Below are positions 45,751 through 53,915 of a stretch of 64,000 nucleotides of DNA, one piece after another. Location: assembly GCA_902798285.1 (NCBI GenBank), contig CADBVZ010000009.1, positions 62,001 through 126,000 of the forward strand. The letters run 5' to 3'. The notes beneath the pieces were generated by a model. The model ran no database searches and was not told the DNA's origin. It saw nothing but the letters and a program-made list of their open reading frames with translations. Position 1 is the stretch's first letter. Each line of letters starts with the position of its first letter. A program made the translations under genes and the position numbers. The stretch comes from an uncultured Prevotella sp. (GTDB taxonomy: Bacteria > Bacteroidota > Bacteroidia > Bacteroidales > Bacteroidaceae).

Positions 45751-46593
45751 ATGAAGAGAATTGCCATTCAAGGACTGATAGGGTCGTTCCACGATATTGC
45801 GGCACACCTGTATTTCGAGGGAGAACAGATACAGTTGATTTGTTGTTCAACCTTCGAACAGGTCTTTGCCCAGATTAAGCAGGACCCCACAGCCATCGGC
45901 ATGCTCGCCATCGAGAATACCATTGCAGGTTCATTGCTTCACAACTATGAGCTGTTGCGTGATAGTGGCACAACGGTGGTTGGCGAACATAAACTGCACA
46001 TCACTCACTGCATCTGCTGTCTGCCAGAGGATGACTGGGATACCATTACTGAGGTACATTCTCATCCAGTAGCCCTGATGCAGTGTCGTGAGTTCCTGGC
46101 TCAGCATCCGCAGTTGAAGAATGTGGAGGCAGAGGATACAGCAGGATCTGCCAAGATGATTGCGGAAGAGGGTAGGAAAGGATGGGCTGCCATCTGCCAT
46201 GCTGAGGCTGCAAAGCTCTATGGCCTGAAGGTGCTCGAGGATCATATCGAGGACAATAAGCATAACTTCACCCGTTTCCTCGTGGTGAGCAATCCTAACA
46301 AGGCTGATATGCTTCGCCCTCTGACAGAGGCTAATAAGTCGAGCATTGTTTTCTCGCTGCCTCACGAGGAAGGTTCATTGAGTCATGTATTGGCCATTCT
46401 TTCGTTCTACAAGATCAACCTAACGAAGATCCAGTCGCTGCCTATTATTGGGCGAGAGTGGGAATATCTGTTCTATGTCGATGTGATGTATGATGATCTG
46501 ACGCGATACCGACAGTCGATAGATGCCATCATTCCGTTGACAAAGGACTTGAAAATCCTGGGAGAATATAAAGACGGACGTCAAACCAATTAA
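45751..46593 (+). CDS. pheA: Prephenate dehydratase with ACT domain
   Basis: A 280-residue enzyme: the PDT domain (about 1-185) has 'LAIENTIAGSLLHNYELL', 'HCICCLPEDD' and 'DNKHNFTRFLVV' (catalytic Thr-Arg-Phe), and the ACT domain (about 200-275) has 'SIVFSLPHEEGSLSHVLAILSFYKINLTKIQSLPIIG'. The usual ESRP allosteric motif is QSLP here, so feedback by Phe may be altered. It makes phenylpyruvate from prephenate. It is the first enzyme gene after the attenuator. Confidence 0.93.
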   Translation: MKRIAIQGLIGSFHDIAAHLYFEGEQIQLICCSTFEQVFAQIKQDPTAIGMLAIENTIAGSLLHNYELLRDSGTTVVGEHKLHITHCICCLPEDDWDTITEVHSHPVALMQCREFLAQHPQLKNVEAEDTAGSAKMIAEEGRKGWAAICHAEAAKLYGLKVLEDHIEDNKHNFTRFLVVSNPNKADMLRPLTEANKSSIVFSLPHEEGSLSHVLAILSFYKINLTKIQSLPIIGREWEYLFYVDVMYDDLTRYRQSIDAIIPLTKDLKILGEYKDGRQTN

Positions 46594-46608
46594 ACATTAA
46601 AGATAAAA

Positions 46609-47775
46609 ATGATACAACCAGCAGATAGAATCAGTTCAGTACAGGAGTACTACTTCAGTAGGAAGTTGAAGGAAGTGGCCCAGCTCAATGCTGAGGGCAA
46701 GGATATTATCAGTCTCGCCATTGGCAGTCCTGATATGCCGCCTTCACCACAAACAGTAGAAAAGCTTTGTGAGGTGGCTCACGATGCCAATGCCCATGGT
46801 TATCAGATAACGGTGGGAACACCAGAGCTTCGTGAGGCGATGGCTTATTTCTACAAGCGTTGGTATGATGTGGATCTTGACTGGAAGACAGAGGTCCTGC
46901 CACTGATTGGTTCTAAGGAGGGTATCCTGCATGTTACGCTTGCTTTCGTAAATCCTGGCGACGAGGTGCTGGTGCCCAATCCTGGTTACCCCACTTATAC
47001 CTCTTTATCTAAAATCTTAGGGGCCAAGATTGTGAACTACAATCTTCGTGAGGACAATGGTTGGCAGCCCGATTTTGAGGAACTCGAGAAGATGGACCTC
47101 TCGAAGGTGAAGCTCATGTGGACCAACTATCCCAATATGCCGACTGGTGGCAGAGCTCAGCGCGAAACCTACGAGCGTTTGGTGAAGTTTGCCAAGGACC
47201 ACAATATCGTGGTGGTAAACGATAACCCCTACAGCTTTATCCTGAGCGAGGAGCATCTGAGTATTCTCCAGGTGCCTGGTGCCAAGGACTGCTGTATCGA
47301 GTTCAACTCCATGTCGAAGAGCCACAACATGCCAGGTTGGCGTGTGGGAATGTGTATGGCCAACGCCCAGTTTATCCAGTGGATCATGAAGATCAAGTCG
47401 AACATCGACTCTGGAACCTTCCGTGGTATCCAACTCGCTGCTGCTGAGGCACTTAAGAATAATGACGAGGCTTGGCATCGTGAGTTTAATATCGAAACTT
47501 ACAGCCGTCGTCGTCAGTATGCTGAGCAGATTATGGATGTGCTGGGATGCACCTACGATAAGAACCAGGTGGGTATGTTCCTCTGGGGCAAGATCCCTGC
47601 CGACATTGAGAACGTAGAGGATCTCACAGAGCGAGTACTCCACGAAGCCAGAGTGTTTATCACCCCAGGTTTCATCTTCGGCTCAAATGGTGCCAGATAT
47701 ATCCGCATATCCCTTTGTGCCAAGGAAGAGAAAATCAAGGAAGCTCTTGAGCGCATCGAGAAAATAGTAAAATAG
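46609..47775 (+). CDS. Class I/II aminotransferase, probably aromatic
   Basis: A 388-residue PLP enzyme: 'SLAIGSPDMPPSP' (substrate loop), 'GSKEGILHVTLAFVNPGDEVLVPNPGYPTY', 'MWTNYPNMPTGGRAQ' (Asn), 'VVNDNPYSFIL' (Asp-x-x-Tyr), and 'FNSMSKSHNMPGWRVGM' with the PLP Lys. It is close to LL-diaminopimelate/aspartate-type aminotransferases. Its place between pheA and the DAHP synthase points to transamination of phenylpyruvate and hydroxyphenylpyruvate. The coding end runs into an octamer repeat that supplies the stop. Confidence 0.85.
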   Translation: MIQPADRISSVQEYYFSRKLKEVAQLNAEGKDIISLAIGSPDMPPSPQTVEKLCEVAHDANAHGYQITVGTPELREAMAYFYKRWYDVDLDWKTEVLPLIGSKEGILHVTLAFVNPGDEVLVPNPGYPTYTSLSKILGAKIVNYNLREDNGWQPDFEELEKMDLSKVKLMWTNYPNMPTGGRAQRETYERLVKFAKDHNIVVVNDNPYSFILSEEHLSILQVPGAKDCCIEFNSMSKSHNMPGWRVGMCMANAQFIQWIMKIKSNIDSGTFRGIQLAAAEALKNNDEAWHREFNIETYSRRRQYAEQIMDVLGCTYDKNQVGMFLWGKIPADIENVEDLTERVLHEARVFITPGFIFGSNGARYIRISLCAKEEKIKEALERIEKIVK

Positions 47776-47800
47776 TGAAATAGTAAAATAGAAAAATATA
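47761..47800 (+). repeat. Octamer tandem repeat at a gene junction
   Basis: Five imperfect copies of AAAATAGT (47761, 47769, 47777, 47785, 47793). The first two encode the last residues and the TAG stop of the aminotransferase; the rest fill the gap before the DAHP synthase ATG at 47804. Confidence 0.85.
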
Positions 47801-47803
47801 ATT

Positions 47804-48868
47804 ATGGAACTGGAACTTCAACCACTGAATTTACCGAGTGACAATGAACGTCCCTTCGTGATTGCAGGCCCTTGCTCTGCAGAGACTGAGGAACAAGTGA
47901 TGACTACAGCTAAGGAGTTGGCCATGAAAGGATGCCACAACTTCCGTGCTGGTGTGTGGAAACCACGTACTAAACCTGGAGGCTTCGAGGGTCATGGTGA
48001 GCCAGCCCTCAAATGGCTTGCTCAGGTAAAGAAGAATACGAAGATGCTCGTATCTACTGAGGTGGCTACTCCTGAGCATGTGGAACTGACCTTGAAGTAT
48101 GGCATCGATATCCTCTGGATTGGTGCACGTACCTCTGCCAATCCCTTTGCCATGCAGGCCATCGCCGATGCGCTGAAAGGTGCCGATGTCCCTGTATTCG
48201 TAAAGAACCCTGTAAACCCTGATATCGAACTCTGGATTGGAGCCTTGGAGCGTCTGAACCAGGCTGGTGTAAAGCGCTTAGGTGCCATTCATCGTGGATT
48301 CTCCAGCTACGAGCAGAAGATATACAGAAATGCACCTATGTGGCAGATTCCCATAGAGTTGCGTCGTCGTATTCCTGAGTTGCCACTCATTAGTGATCCC
48401 TCTCATATCGGTGGTCGTCGCGAACTCATTGCCCCACTTTGTCAGCAGGCAATGGACCTGGGCTTCGACGGACTGATTATTGAGAGTCACTGCGATCCTG
48501 ACAAGGCTTGGAGCGATGCTAAGCAGCAGGTAACCCCCGATGTGCTCGACTATATCCTGAGTCTGTTGGTAATTCGTGATGAGAAAACCTCTACTGAGGG
48601 CATTACCCAGCTCCGTAAGCAGATTGATGAGCTCGACAATCAGCTCATGGATCTCCTTGCTAAGCGCATGAGGGTTTGTCGCGAGATTGGTCAGTACAAG
48701 AAGGAGCACAATATGACTGTACTTCAGGCCAACCGTTACAACGAGATTCTTAACAAGCGTGGTGCACAGGGCTCACTCTGTGGCATGGATCCAGAGTTCG
48801 TGGCCCACGTATTCGAGAATATCCACGAAGAGAGCGTAAGACAACAGATTGAGATTATAAACAAGTAA
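47804..48868 (+). CDS. DAHP synthase-chorismate mutase fusion
   Basis: A 354-residue bifunctional enzyme. Residues about 1-255 are a type I-beta DAHP synthase ('PFVIAGPCSAETEEQV', 'FRAGVWKPRTKPGGFEGHGEPALKWL', 'LWIGARTSANPF', 'VKNPVNPD', 'LISDPSHIGGRR', 'GLIIESHCDP'). Residues about 265-354 are an AroQ chorismate mutase ('GITQLRKQIDELDNQLMDLLAKRMRVCREIGQYKKEH'). The fusion commits carbon to the pathway and channels chorismate to prephenate for PheA and TyrA. The mutase part probably also serves as the allosteric domain. Confidence 0.93.
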   Translation: MELELQPLNLPSDNERPFVIAGPCSAETEEQVMTTAKELAMKGCHNFRAGVWKPRTKPGGFEGHGEPALKWLAQVKKNTKMLVSTEVATPEHVELTLKYGIDILWIGARTSANPFAMQAIADALKGADVPVFVKNPVNPDIELWIGALERLNQAGVKRLGAIHRGFSSYEQKIYRNAPMWQIPIELRRRIPELPLISDPSHIGGRRELIAPLCQQAMDLGFDGLIIESHCDPDKAWSDAKQQVTPDVLDYILSLLVIRDEKTSTEGITQLRKQIDELDNQLMDLLAKRMRVCREIGQYKKEHNMTVLQANRYNEILNKRGAQGSLCGMDPEFVAHVFENIHEESVRQQIEIINK

Positions 48869-48874
48869 ATATTA

Positions 48875-48966
48875 AGGCACGGATTACACGGCTTTATAAA
48901 TAAAGACGCGGCTATCTGCGGAAAAAAGCAGTGTTTCTCTAAAAGGGAGCTGTGTAATCCGTGCCT
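48875..48966. repeat. Palindromic REP/MITE-like element between genes
   Basis: A 92-base element whose ends form a 19-bp stem with one G-T pair: AGGCACGGATTACACGGCT (48875-48893) and AGCTGTGTAATCCGTGCCT (48948-48966). Inside is a small hairpin (CTGC...GCAG). Motifs such as GTGTAATCCGTG occur as dispersed repeats in many Bacteroidetes genomes. It lies inside the aromatic operon between the DAHP synthase and tyrA, and could stall or process the transcript. Confidence 0.85.
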
Positions 48967-48982
48967 AATAAAACATAGTTTT

Positions 48983-49777
48983 ATGAGAATTTTAGTAATG
49001 GGTGCAGGTAAGATGGGATCGTTCTTCATCGACCTGCTGAGTTTTGAGCACGAGGTGGCCGTCTTTGAGAGAGACCCCAAGCGCATGAGGTTTACCTACA
49101 ACTGTCAGCGCTTCACCTCGTTCGAAGAGATCAAAGAGTTTAAGCCAGAGTTGCTCATTAACGCAGTAACACTGAAATATACTATTCCAGTATTTAAAGA
49201 GGTGATTCCCTATCTGCCCAAGGAGTGCATCATCAGCGATATCGCCTCTGTAAAGACGGATTTGAAGGATTTCTATGAGTCTACAGGTATGCGCTATGTA
49301 AGTACTCACCCCATGTTTGGACCTACATTCGCTAATCTGCAGCAGCTCTCAGAGGAGAACGCTATCATCATCAGCGAAGGCGACTACATGGGTCGTATTT
49401 TCTTCAAGGATCTCTACCAGAAGTTGGGACTCAACATCTACGAGTATACCTTCGAGGAGCACGATAAGACAGTGGCTTACTCTCTGAGTATTCCCTTCGT
49501 CTCTACCTTTGTGTTTGCAGCTGTTATGAAGCATCAGGATGCACCAGGTACCACCTTCAAGCGCCACATGCGCATTGCCAAGGGTGTGCTTAATGAGGAC
49601 GATTATCTGTTGCAGGAAATCCTGTTCAACCCCTACACCCACGATCAGGTGGCTCAGATCCGTACAGAGTTGAAGGAACTGCTTGAGATTATCGATAATA
49701 AGGATGCTCAGGGCATGAAGGGGTATCTCACGAAGATTCGTAATAATGTAAAGCGCGACATTGAAATCAAACAATAG
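48983..49777 (+). CDS. tyrA: Prephenate dehydrogenase
   Basis: A 264-residue protein: the NAD loop 'MRILVMGAGKMGSFFIDLL', 'ISDIASVKTDLKDFYESTGMRYVSTHPMFGPTFANLQQL' (the SVK...HPMFG substrate site) and a helical dimer domain. It makes hydroxyphenylpyruvate from prephenate. No ACT domain is present, so control is more likely by attenuation or through the DAHP synthase. It overlaps the EamA transporter gene by 17 bases. Confidence 0.92.
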   Translation: MRILVMGAGKMGSFFIDLLSFEHEVAVFERDPKRMRFTYNCQRFTSFEEIKEFKPELLINAVTLKYTIPVFKEVIPYLPKECIISDIASVKTDLKDFYESTGMRYVSTHPMFGPTFANLQQLSEENAIIISEGDYMGRIFFKDLYQKLGLNIYEYTFEEHDKTVAYSLSIPFVSTFVFAAVMKHQDAPGTTFKRHMRIAKGVLNEDDYLLQEILFNPYTHDQVAQIRTELKELLEIIDNKDAQGMKGYLTKIRNNVKRDIEIKQ

Positions 49778-50660
49778 ACTTTTATATCATTTTGTCGCTT
49801 TTATCATTGTGGCAATATGGGGCAGCACCTTCGTTTTTACGAAGATGCTGCTTCTTGCTGGCCTATCCCCAGCGCAGATATTTACGTTTCGCTTCATCAT
49901 AGCCTACGTGCTGTTGATGGGGTATTCATTGAGCAAACGTTCTTTTCGCTTGTTCTCATATAATTGGCGCGATGAGCTCCTCATGCTGGTACTTGGTATT
50001 ACTGGTGGTTCAGTTTATTTCCTGGCCGAAAATGCTGCCATGCTCTTTACCACAGCCACTAACACCTCACTCATCGTCTGTTCCTGTCCGCTGTTTGCCA
50101 TGTTGCTCTTTGCTGTGGTCTATCGCCATTCCGAGCATATCAGTAAGGTACAGGCCTTAGGCTCAGTATTGGCCTGTATGGGTATGGCAGTGGTGGTGCT
50201 CAATGGTCATTTTGTGCTCCACCTCTCGCCTTTAGGCGATTTATTGGCCTTCGCAGCCTGTCTTTGTTGGGCAGTGTATAGTTTGTTGATGAAACCTGCT
50301 ACAGAAAGGTACTCCACACTTTTCATCACTCGAAAGGTGTTCTTTTACGGACTCCTCACGATTATACCTTATTATTTGATAGTGCCAGGATTCCCCTCAC
50401 TCGACGTGCTTTTGCGTCCTGATGTGCTTTGGAATCTGTTGTTCCTGGGTGTGGTGGCTTCCATGATTTGTTATGTGGCATGGAACTGGGTCATCGGTCG
50501 TTTGGGGGCTGTAGTAGCTACCAACTGGGTGTACTTCAACCCCATCACCACCATCCTGTTTGCCTGGTGGTTGCTCCACGAACAGATTACCATCTGGTTC
50601 CTCTTGGGCACAGTCTTTATCCTCGTTGGTATGTACTTGGCAGATAAAGGCAAAAAGTGA
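49761..50660 (+). CDS. EamA-family (DMT) transporter
   Basis: A 299-residue protein with ten predicted spans and two EamA repeats (about 10-145 and 155-297); 'IVAIWGSTFVFTKMLLLAGLSPAQIFTFRFIIAYVLL' and 'WNWVIGRLGAVVATNWVYFNPITTILFAWWLLHEQITIWFLLGTVFILVGMYL' are typical. Such proteins export amino acids or related metabolites. The 17-base overlap with tyrA places it in the aromatic operon, suggesting export of an aromatic amino acid or pathway product; this is inference. Confidence 0.85.
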   Translation: MKSNNRLLYHFVAFIIVAIWGSTFVFTKMLLLAGLSPAQIFTFRFIIAYVLLMGYSLSKRSFRLFSYNWRDELLMLVLGITGGSVYFLAENAAMLFTTATNTSLIVCSCPLFAMLLFAVVYRHSEHISKVQALGSVLACMGMAVVVLNGHFVLHLSPLGDLLAFAACLCWAVYSLLMKPATERYSTLFITRKVFFYGLLTIIPYYLIVPGFPSLDVLLRPDVLWNLLFLGVVASMICYVAWNWVIGRLGAVVATNWVYFNPITTILFAWWLLHEQITIWFLLGTVFILVGMYLADKGKK

Positions 50661-50669
50661 ACGATTTTC

Positions 50670-50700
50670 TTTGCGCTTTCGATATAAATGCTTATTTTTG
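50670..50700 (+). promoter_or_regulatory. Promoter of the GlsB-like/DnaJ-like unit
   Basis: TTTG (50670-50673), a 19-base spacer and TATTTTTG (50693-50700), followed by CAGC. Confidence 0.7.
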
Positions 50701-50729
50701 CAGCAGTAAACCATTTAAATAGTTAAGTT

Positions 50730-50969
50730 ATGGGTATTATCATTTCACTCCTTCTGGGATGTTTGGCTGGCTTCTGTGCTGGTAAGTTGATGAAAGGTGG
50801 TGGCTATGGCATCATCATGAATTGTGTGCTTGGCCTTTTTGGTGGTGCGCTTGGCGGCTGGTTGTTCTCGCTGCTTGGCATCTCATGGGGTGGCCTTTTA
50901 GGTCAGCTCGGCACAGCCATCATTGGCGCAGTCGCTATCCTTTGGGTTGCTTCTTTGATTAAGAAGTAG
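50730..50969 (+). CDS. GlsB/YeaQ/YmgE-family small membrane protein
   Basis: A 79-residue, Gly-rich protein with three predicted spans: '[19 protein letters not shown]', '[23 protein letters not shown]' and '[18 protein letters not shown]'. This is the transglycosylase-associated/stress-response membrane family; the exact role is unknown. It lies 4 bases before the TerB-DnaJ gene and may be made together with it. Confidence 0.85.
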   Translation: MGIIISLLLGCLAGFCAGKLMKGGGYGIIMNCVLGLFGGALGGWLFSLLGISWGGLLGQLGTAIIGAVAILWVASLIKK

Positions 50970-50973
50970 GCCG

Positions 50974-51819
50974 ATGGTAGCAGGAAAGTGGATTGGAGGC
51001 TTTATCGGATGGATGGCTGGAGGACCGTTGGGTGCTCTGGCAGGCTATCTTGTTGGTTCGCTCTTCGACTCGATGCTCGATGGGGTGAACACCCCAGATA
51101 ATTCAGGCACATGGGGCTCTGGCTCTCAGCGCGATCAGGGTTGGCAACAGCGGTCTTATCAGGACTATAGCCAGATGTACCAGCAGGCCTATCGCCAGCG
51201 CCAGCAACAAGGCAATCGCAACAGCTTCCTGTTTTCGCTGCTGGTGCTCTCTTCTTATATTATCAAGGCCGATGGCAAGGCCATGCATTCTGAGATGGAA
51301 CTGGTTCGCCAGATGCTCCGTCAGAATTTTGGTGCCAATGCCGTAAATCAGGGTAATGAGATTCTGAACAAACTCTTCGATGAGCAGAAACGCGAGGGTT
51401 GGACACAGTTCAAGTCCACTGTTCGCGATTGTTGTTCGCAGATTAATCGTCAGATGGATTATTCTCAGCGACTCCAGTTGCTGAACTACCTCGTGATGGT
51501 GGCCAAGGCTGATGGTAATGTACCCCAGAGCGAAATCACAGCCCTGAAGGAGTGTGCCCAGTGGATGGGTCTTCGCAGTAGCGAGGTCGATTCCATGCTC
51601 CATCTCGAAGGCAATACCCTTGAGGATGCTTATAAGGTGCTGGGTGTGAGTCCGGATGCCTCTGACGATGAGGTGAAGAAAGCCTATCGCAAGCTCGCCC
51701 TCGAACACCATCCCGATAAGGTGGCTGCCCTTGGTGAGGATGTGCGCAAGGCGGCAGAGAAGAAGTTCCAGGAGATTAATGCTGCGAAGGATCGTATCTG
51801 GAAAGCCAGAGGACTGTAA
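50974..51819 (+). CDS. DjlA-like protein with TerB and DnaJ domains
   Basis: A 281-residue protein. A Gly-rich hydrophobic N-terminus ('[29 protein letters not shown]') may insert in the membrane. A Gln-rich linker (about 55-80) leads to a TerB domain (about 85-205, '[20 protein letters not shown]' and '[18 protein letters not shown]' with two acidic metal-like motifs). A C-terminal J domain ('[34 protein letters not shown]') contains the HPD that activates DnaK. It is the layout of E. coli DjlA. A TerB-only paralogue is at 53916. Confidence 0.88.
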   Translation: MVAGKWIGGFIGWMAGGPLGALAGYLVGSLFDSMLDGVNTPDNSGTWGSGSQRDQGWQQRSYQDYSQMYQQAYRQRQQQGNRNSFLFSLLVLSSYIIKADGKAMHSEMELVRQMLRQNFGANAVNQGNEILNKLFDEQKREGWTQFKSTVRDCCSQINRQMDYSQRLQLLNYLVMVAKADGNVPQSEITALKECAQWMGLRSSEVDSMLHLEGNTLEDAYKVLGVSPDASDDEVKKAYRKLALEHHPDKVAALGEDVRKAAEKKFQEINAAKDRIWKARGL

Positions 51820-51821
51820 TA

Positions 51822-51849
51822 ATTGAAAATTGAAGATTGAAAATTGAAA
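51822..51849 (+). repeat. ATTGAAA heptamer repeat at the queH start
   Basis: Four units (ATTGAAA, ATTGAAG, ATTGAAA, ATTGAAA) at 51822, 51829, 51836 and 51843. The apparent TTG start codon of queH at 51844 lies in the last unit. Confidence 0.85.
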
Positions 51850-52470
51850 AGGCCGGCGATTGTTGTACCAGAGGATTTAGAGGGCAGGGTTTTGCTGCAT
51901 GCTTGTTGCGCGCCTTGTTCATCGGCCATTGTAGAGTGGTTGGTGCAGCATAATATTCGTCCTACGATATTCTATTACAATCCGAATATCTTCCCTCGTG
52001 AGGAATATGAGATCCGCAAGAACGAGAGTAAGCGCCATGCAGAGAGTCTTGGTCTGACTTGGATTGATGGTGATTACGATCATGAACAGTGGCGTCAGGA
52101 TGTATGTGGATTGGAGGGTGAACCAGAGCGGGGTCGTCGATGCGAACAGTGCTTTACGCTCCGTCTGACGGTAGCTGCGCGAAAGGCAAAGGAATTGGGC
52201 ATTAAGTACTTTACAACCACGCTGGCCTCCTCCCGTTGGAAGAGCCTCGAACAAATCGAACGTGCAGGACACATCGCTGAACAATTGGTCAATGGTCAAT
52301 GTTCAATGGTCAATGGAGTCGTCTTTTGGACACAGAACTGGCGCAAAGGTGGACTCTACGAACGTCGCAACCAACTGCTGAAAGAATTTAACTTCTACAA
52401 TCAGCAATATTGTGGCTGCGAGTTTAGTCAACGTACTAAAATAGATAAAAACGAGGCTCAAAGTTTGTGA
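51844..52470 (+). CDS. queH: Epoxyqueuosine reductase QueH
   Basis: A 208-residue protein of the QueH (DUF208) family: 'GRVLLHACCAPCSSAIVEWL' (paired Cys), 'PTIFYYNPNIFPREEYEIRKNESKRHAE', 'GEPERGRRCEQCFTLRLTVAARKAKE' (CxxC) and 'YFTTTLASSRWKSLEQI', then 'YCGCEFSQR'. It reduces epoxyqueuosine to queuosine in tRNA. The start is TTG, since no suitable ATG exists before the conserved part. A heptamer DNA repeat inserts 'LVNGQCSMVNG' in the middle of the protein, outside the recognisable motifs. Confidence 0.88.
   Translation: MKRPAIVVPEDLEGRVLLHACCAPCSSAIVEWLVQHNIRPTIFYYNPNIFPREEYEIRKNESKRHAESLGLTWIDGDYDHEQWRQDVCGLEGEPERGRRCEQCFTLRLTVAARKAKELGIKYFTTTLASSRWKSLEQIERAGHIAEQLVNGQCSMVNGVVFWTQNWRKGGLYERRNQLLKEFNFYNQQYCGCEFSQRTKIDKNEAQSL
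52289..52316 (+). repeat. TCAATGG heptamer repeat inside queH
   Basis: Four units (TCAATGG, TCAATGT, TCAATGG, TCAATGG). As seven is not a multiple of three, gain or loss of one unit would shift the queH frame. Confidence 0.9.
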
Positions 52471-52484
52471 GTCTCGTTTTTTTT
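52445..52484 (+). terminator. queH terminator
   Basis: AAAACGAG-GCTCA and TGAGTCTCGTTTT pair with one mismatch or bulge and are followed by a T run. The stop codon lies at the edge of the loop. Confidence 0.85.
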
Positions 52485-52487
52485 CTT

Positions 52488-52495
52488 TAATTTTG
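52488..52495 (+). promoter_or_regulatory. ffh promoter (-7 box)
   Basis: TAATTTTG followed by CACCCC, 23 bases before the ffh ATG, directly after the queH terminator. Confidence 0.6.
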
Positions 52496-52518
52496 CACCC
52501 CAAAATATATAAGGTATT

Positions 52519-53883
52519 ATGTTTGAGAATTTAAGTGATAGACTAGAAAGATCGTTTAAGATACTGAAAGGTGAAGGCAAAATCACCGAGATCAATGTTG
52601 CAGAGACTTTGAAAGATGTTCGTCGTGCCCTGTTGGATGCCGACGTAAACTATAAAGTAGCCAAGACATTTACTGATACAGTGAAGCAGAAGGCTATGGG
52701 TATGAATGTACTCACAGCCGTAAAGCCCAGTCAGTTGATGGTGAAGATTGTTCACGACGAACTGGCTGAACTCATGGGTGGTAAGGCTGCTGAGCTGAAG
52801 GTCGATGGTCGTCCTGGTGCTCCTGCCATTATCCTGATGTCTGGTCTTCAGGGTTCTGGTAAGACCACTTTCAGCGGAAAACTTGCTAACATGCTTAAAA
52901 ACCGCAACCATAAGAAACCCCTTCTGGTGGCTTGCGACGTGTATCGTCCTGCTGCTATCCAGCAGTTGCATGTAGTGGGAGAGAGTGTTGGAGTGCCTGT
53001 ATATTCTGAGCCCGATAACAAGAACGTCATCGAAATAGCCAACCACGCCATTCAGGAGGCTAAGGCCAAGGCGAATGATGTGGTTATCATCGATACTGCT
53101 GGTCGTCTGGCTGTCGATGAGGAGATGATGAATGAGATTGAGTCGCTGAAGAATGCTGTTAACCCCAGCGAGACCCTCTTCGTGGTCGACTCGATGACTG
53201 GTCAGGATGCAGTGAATACAGCCAAGGAGTTCAATGATCGTCTCGACTTCGATGGTGTGGTTCTTACCAAGCTCGATGGTGATACTCGTGGTGGTGCTGC
53301 CCTCAGTATCCGTACTGTGGTTACCAAACCCATTAAGTTCGTAGGTACTGGCGAGAAGATGGATGCCATCGATGTGTTCCATCCTGATCGTATGGCCGAT
53401 CGTATTCTGGGTATGGGTGATATCGTTTCTCTGGTAGAGCGTGCCCAGCAGCAGTACGATGAGGAAGAGGCCAAGCGTCTGGAGAAGAAGATCCGTAAGA
53501 ACAAGTTCGACTTCGATGACTTCATGGGGCAGATTCAGCAGATCAAGAAGATGGGTAATGTGAAGGACTTGGCTGCTATGATTCCTGGTGTGGGCAAGCA
53601 GATCAAGGACCTCGACATCGACGATAATGCCTTCAAGGGCATCGAGGCTATCATCAACTCGATGACGCCTAAGGAGCGTGCCAACCCTGATATCATCAAC
53701 CAGAGCCGTCGTCGTCGTATCGCAGCAGGTTCTGGTACGAAACTCGAGGATGTGAATCGCCTCATGAAGCAGTTCGACCAGACTCGTAAGGTCATGAAGA
53801 TGGTTACTGGCATGGGATCGTCGAAGATGGCTCAGATGGCCAATGCCATGAAGGCTATGAAGGGTGGAATGCCCAAGTTTTAA
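52519..53883 (+). CDS. ffh: Signal recognition particle protein Ffh
   Basis: A 454-residue SRP54: N domain (1-88), G domain with 'GLQGSGKTTFSGKLA' (P-loop), 'DVYRPAAIQQL', 'DTAGRLAVDEEMM', 'TKLDGDTRGGAALS', 'GTGEKMDAIDVFHPDRMADRILGMGD', and a Met-rich M domain (about 300-454) ending 'MAQMANAMKAMKGGMPKF'. It binds signal sequences and 4.5S RNA and targets ribosomes to the membrane. The very long antisense frame over the whole gene is a codon-bias shadow. Confidence 0.96.
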   Translation: MFENLSDRLERSFKILKGEGKITEINVAETLKDVRRALLDADVNYKVAKTFTDTVKQKAMGMNVLTAVKPSQLMVKIVHDELAELMGGKAAELKVDGRPGAPAIILMSGLQGSGKTTFSGKLANMLKNRNHKKPLLVACDVYRPAAIQQLHVVGESVGVPVYSEPDNKNVIEIANHAIQEAKAKANDVVIIDTAGRLAVDEEMMNEIESLKNAVNPSETLFVVDSMTGQDAVNTAKEFNDRLDFDGVVLTKLDGDTRGGAALSIRTVVTKPIKFVGTGEKMDAIDVFHPDRMADRILGMGDIVSLVERAQQQYDEEEAKRLEKKIRKNKFDFDDFMGQIQQIKKMGNVKDLAAMIPGVGKQIKDLDIDDNAFKGIEAIINSMTPKERANPDIINQSRRRRIAAGSGTKLEDVNRLMKQFDQTRKVMKMVTGMGSSKMAQMANAMKAMKGGMPKF

Positions 53884-53915
53884 TGAACAATTAATCAAAG
53901 AATAATTGAATAACT

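Noticed and set aside
52543-53898. 451-codon open frame antisense to ffh
   Set aside because: It covers a highly conserved gene in the opposite sense; the length reflects codon bias, and the His/Leu/Thr-rich product resembles no protein.
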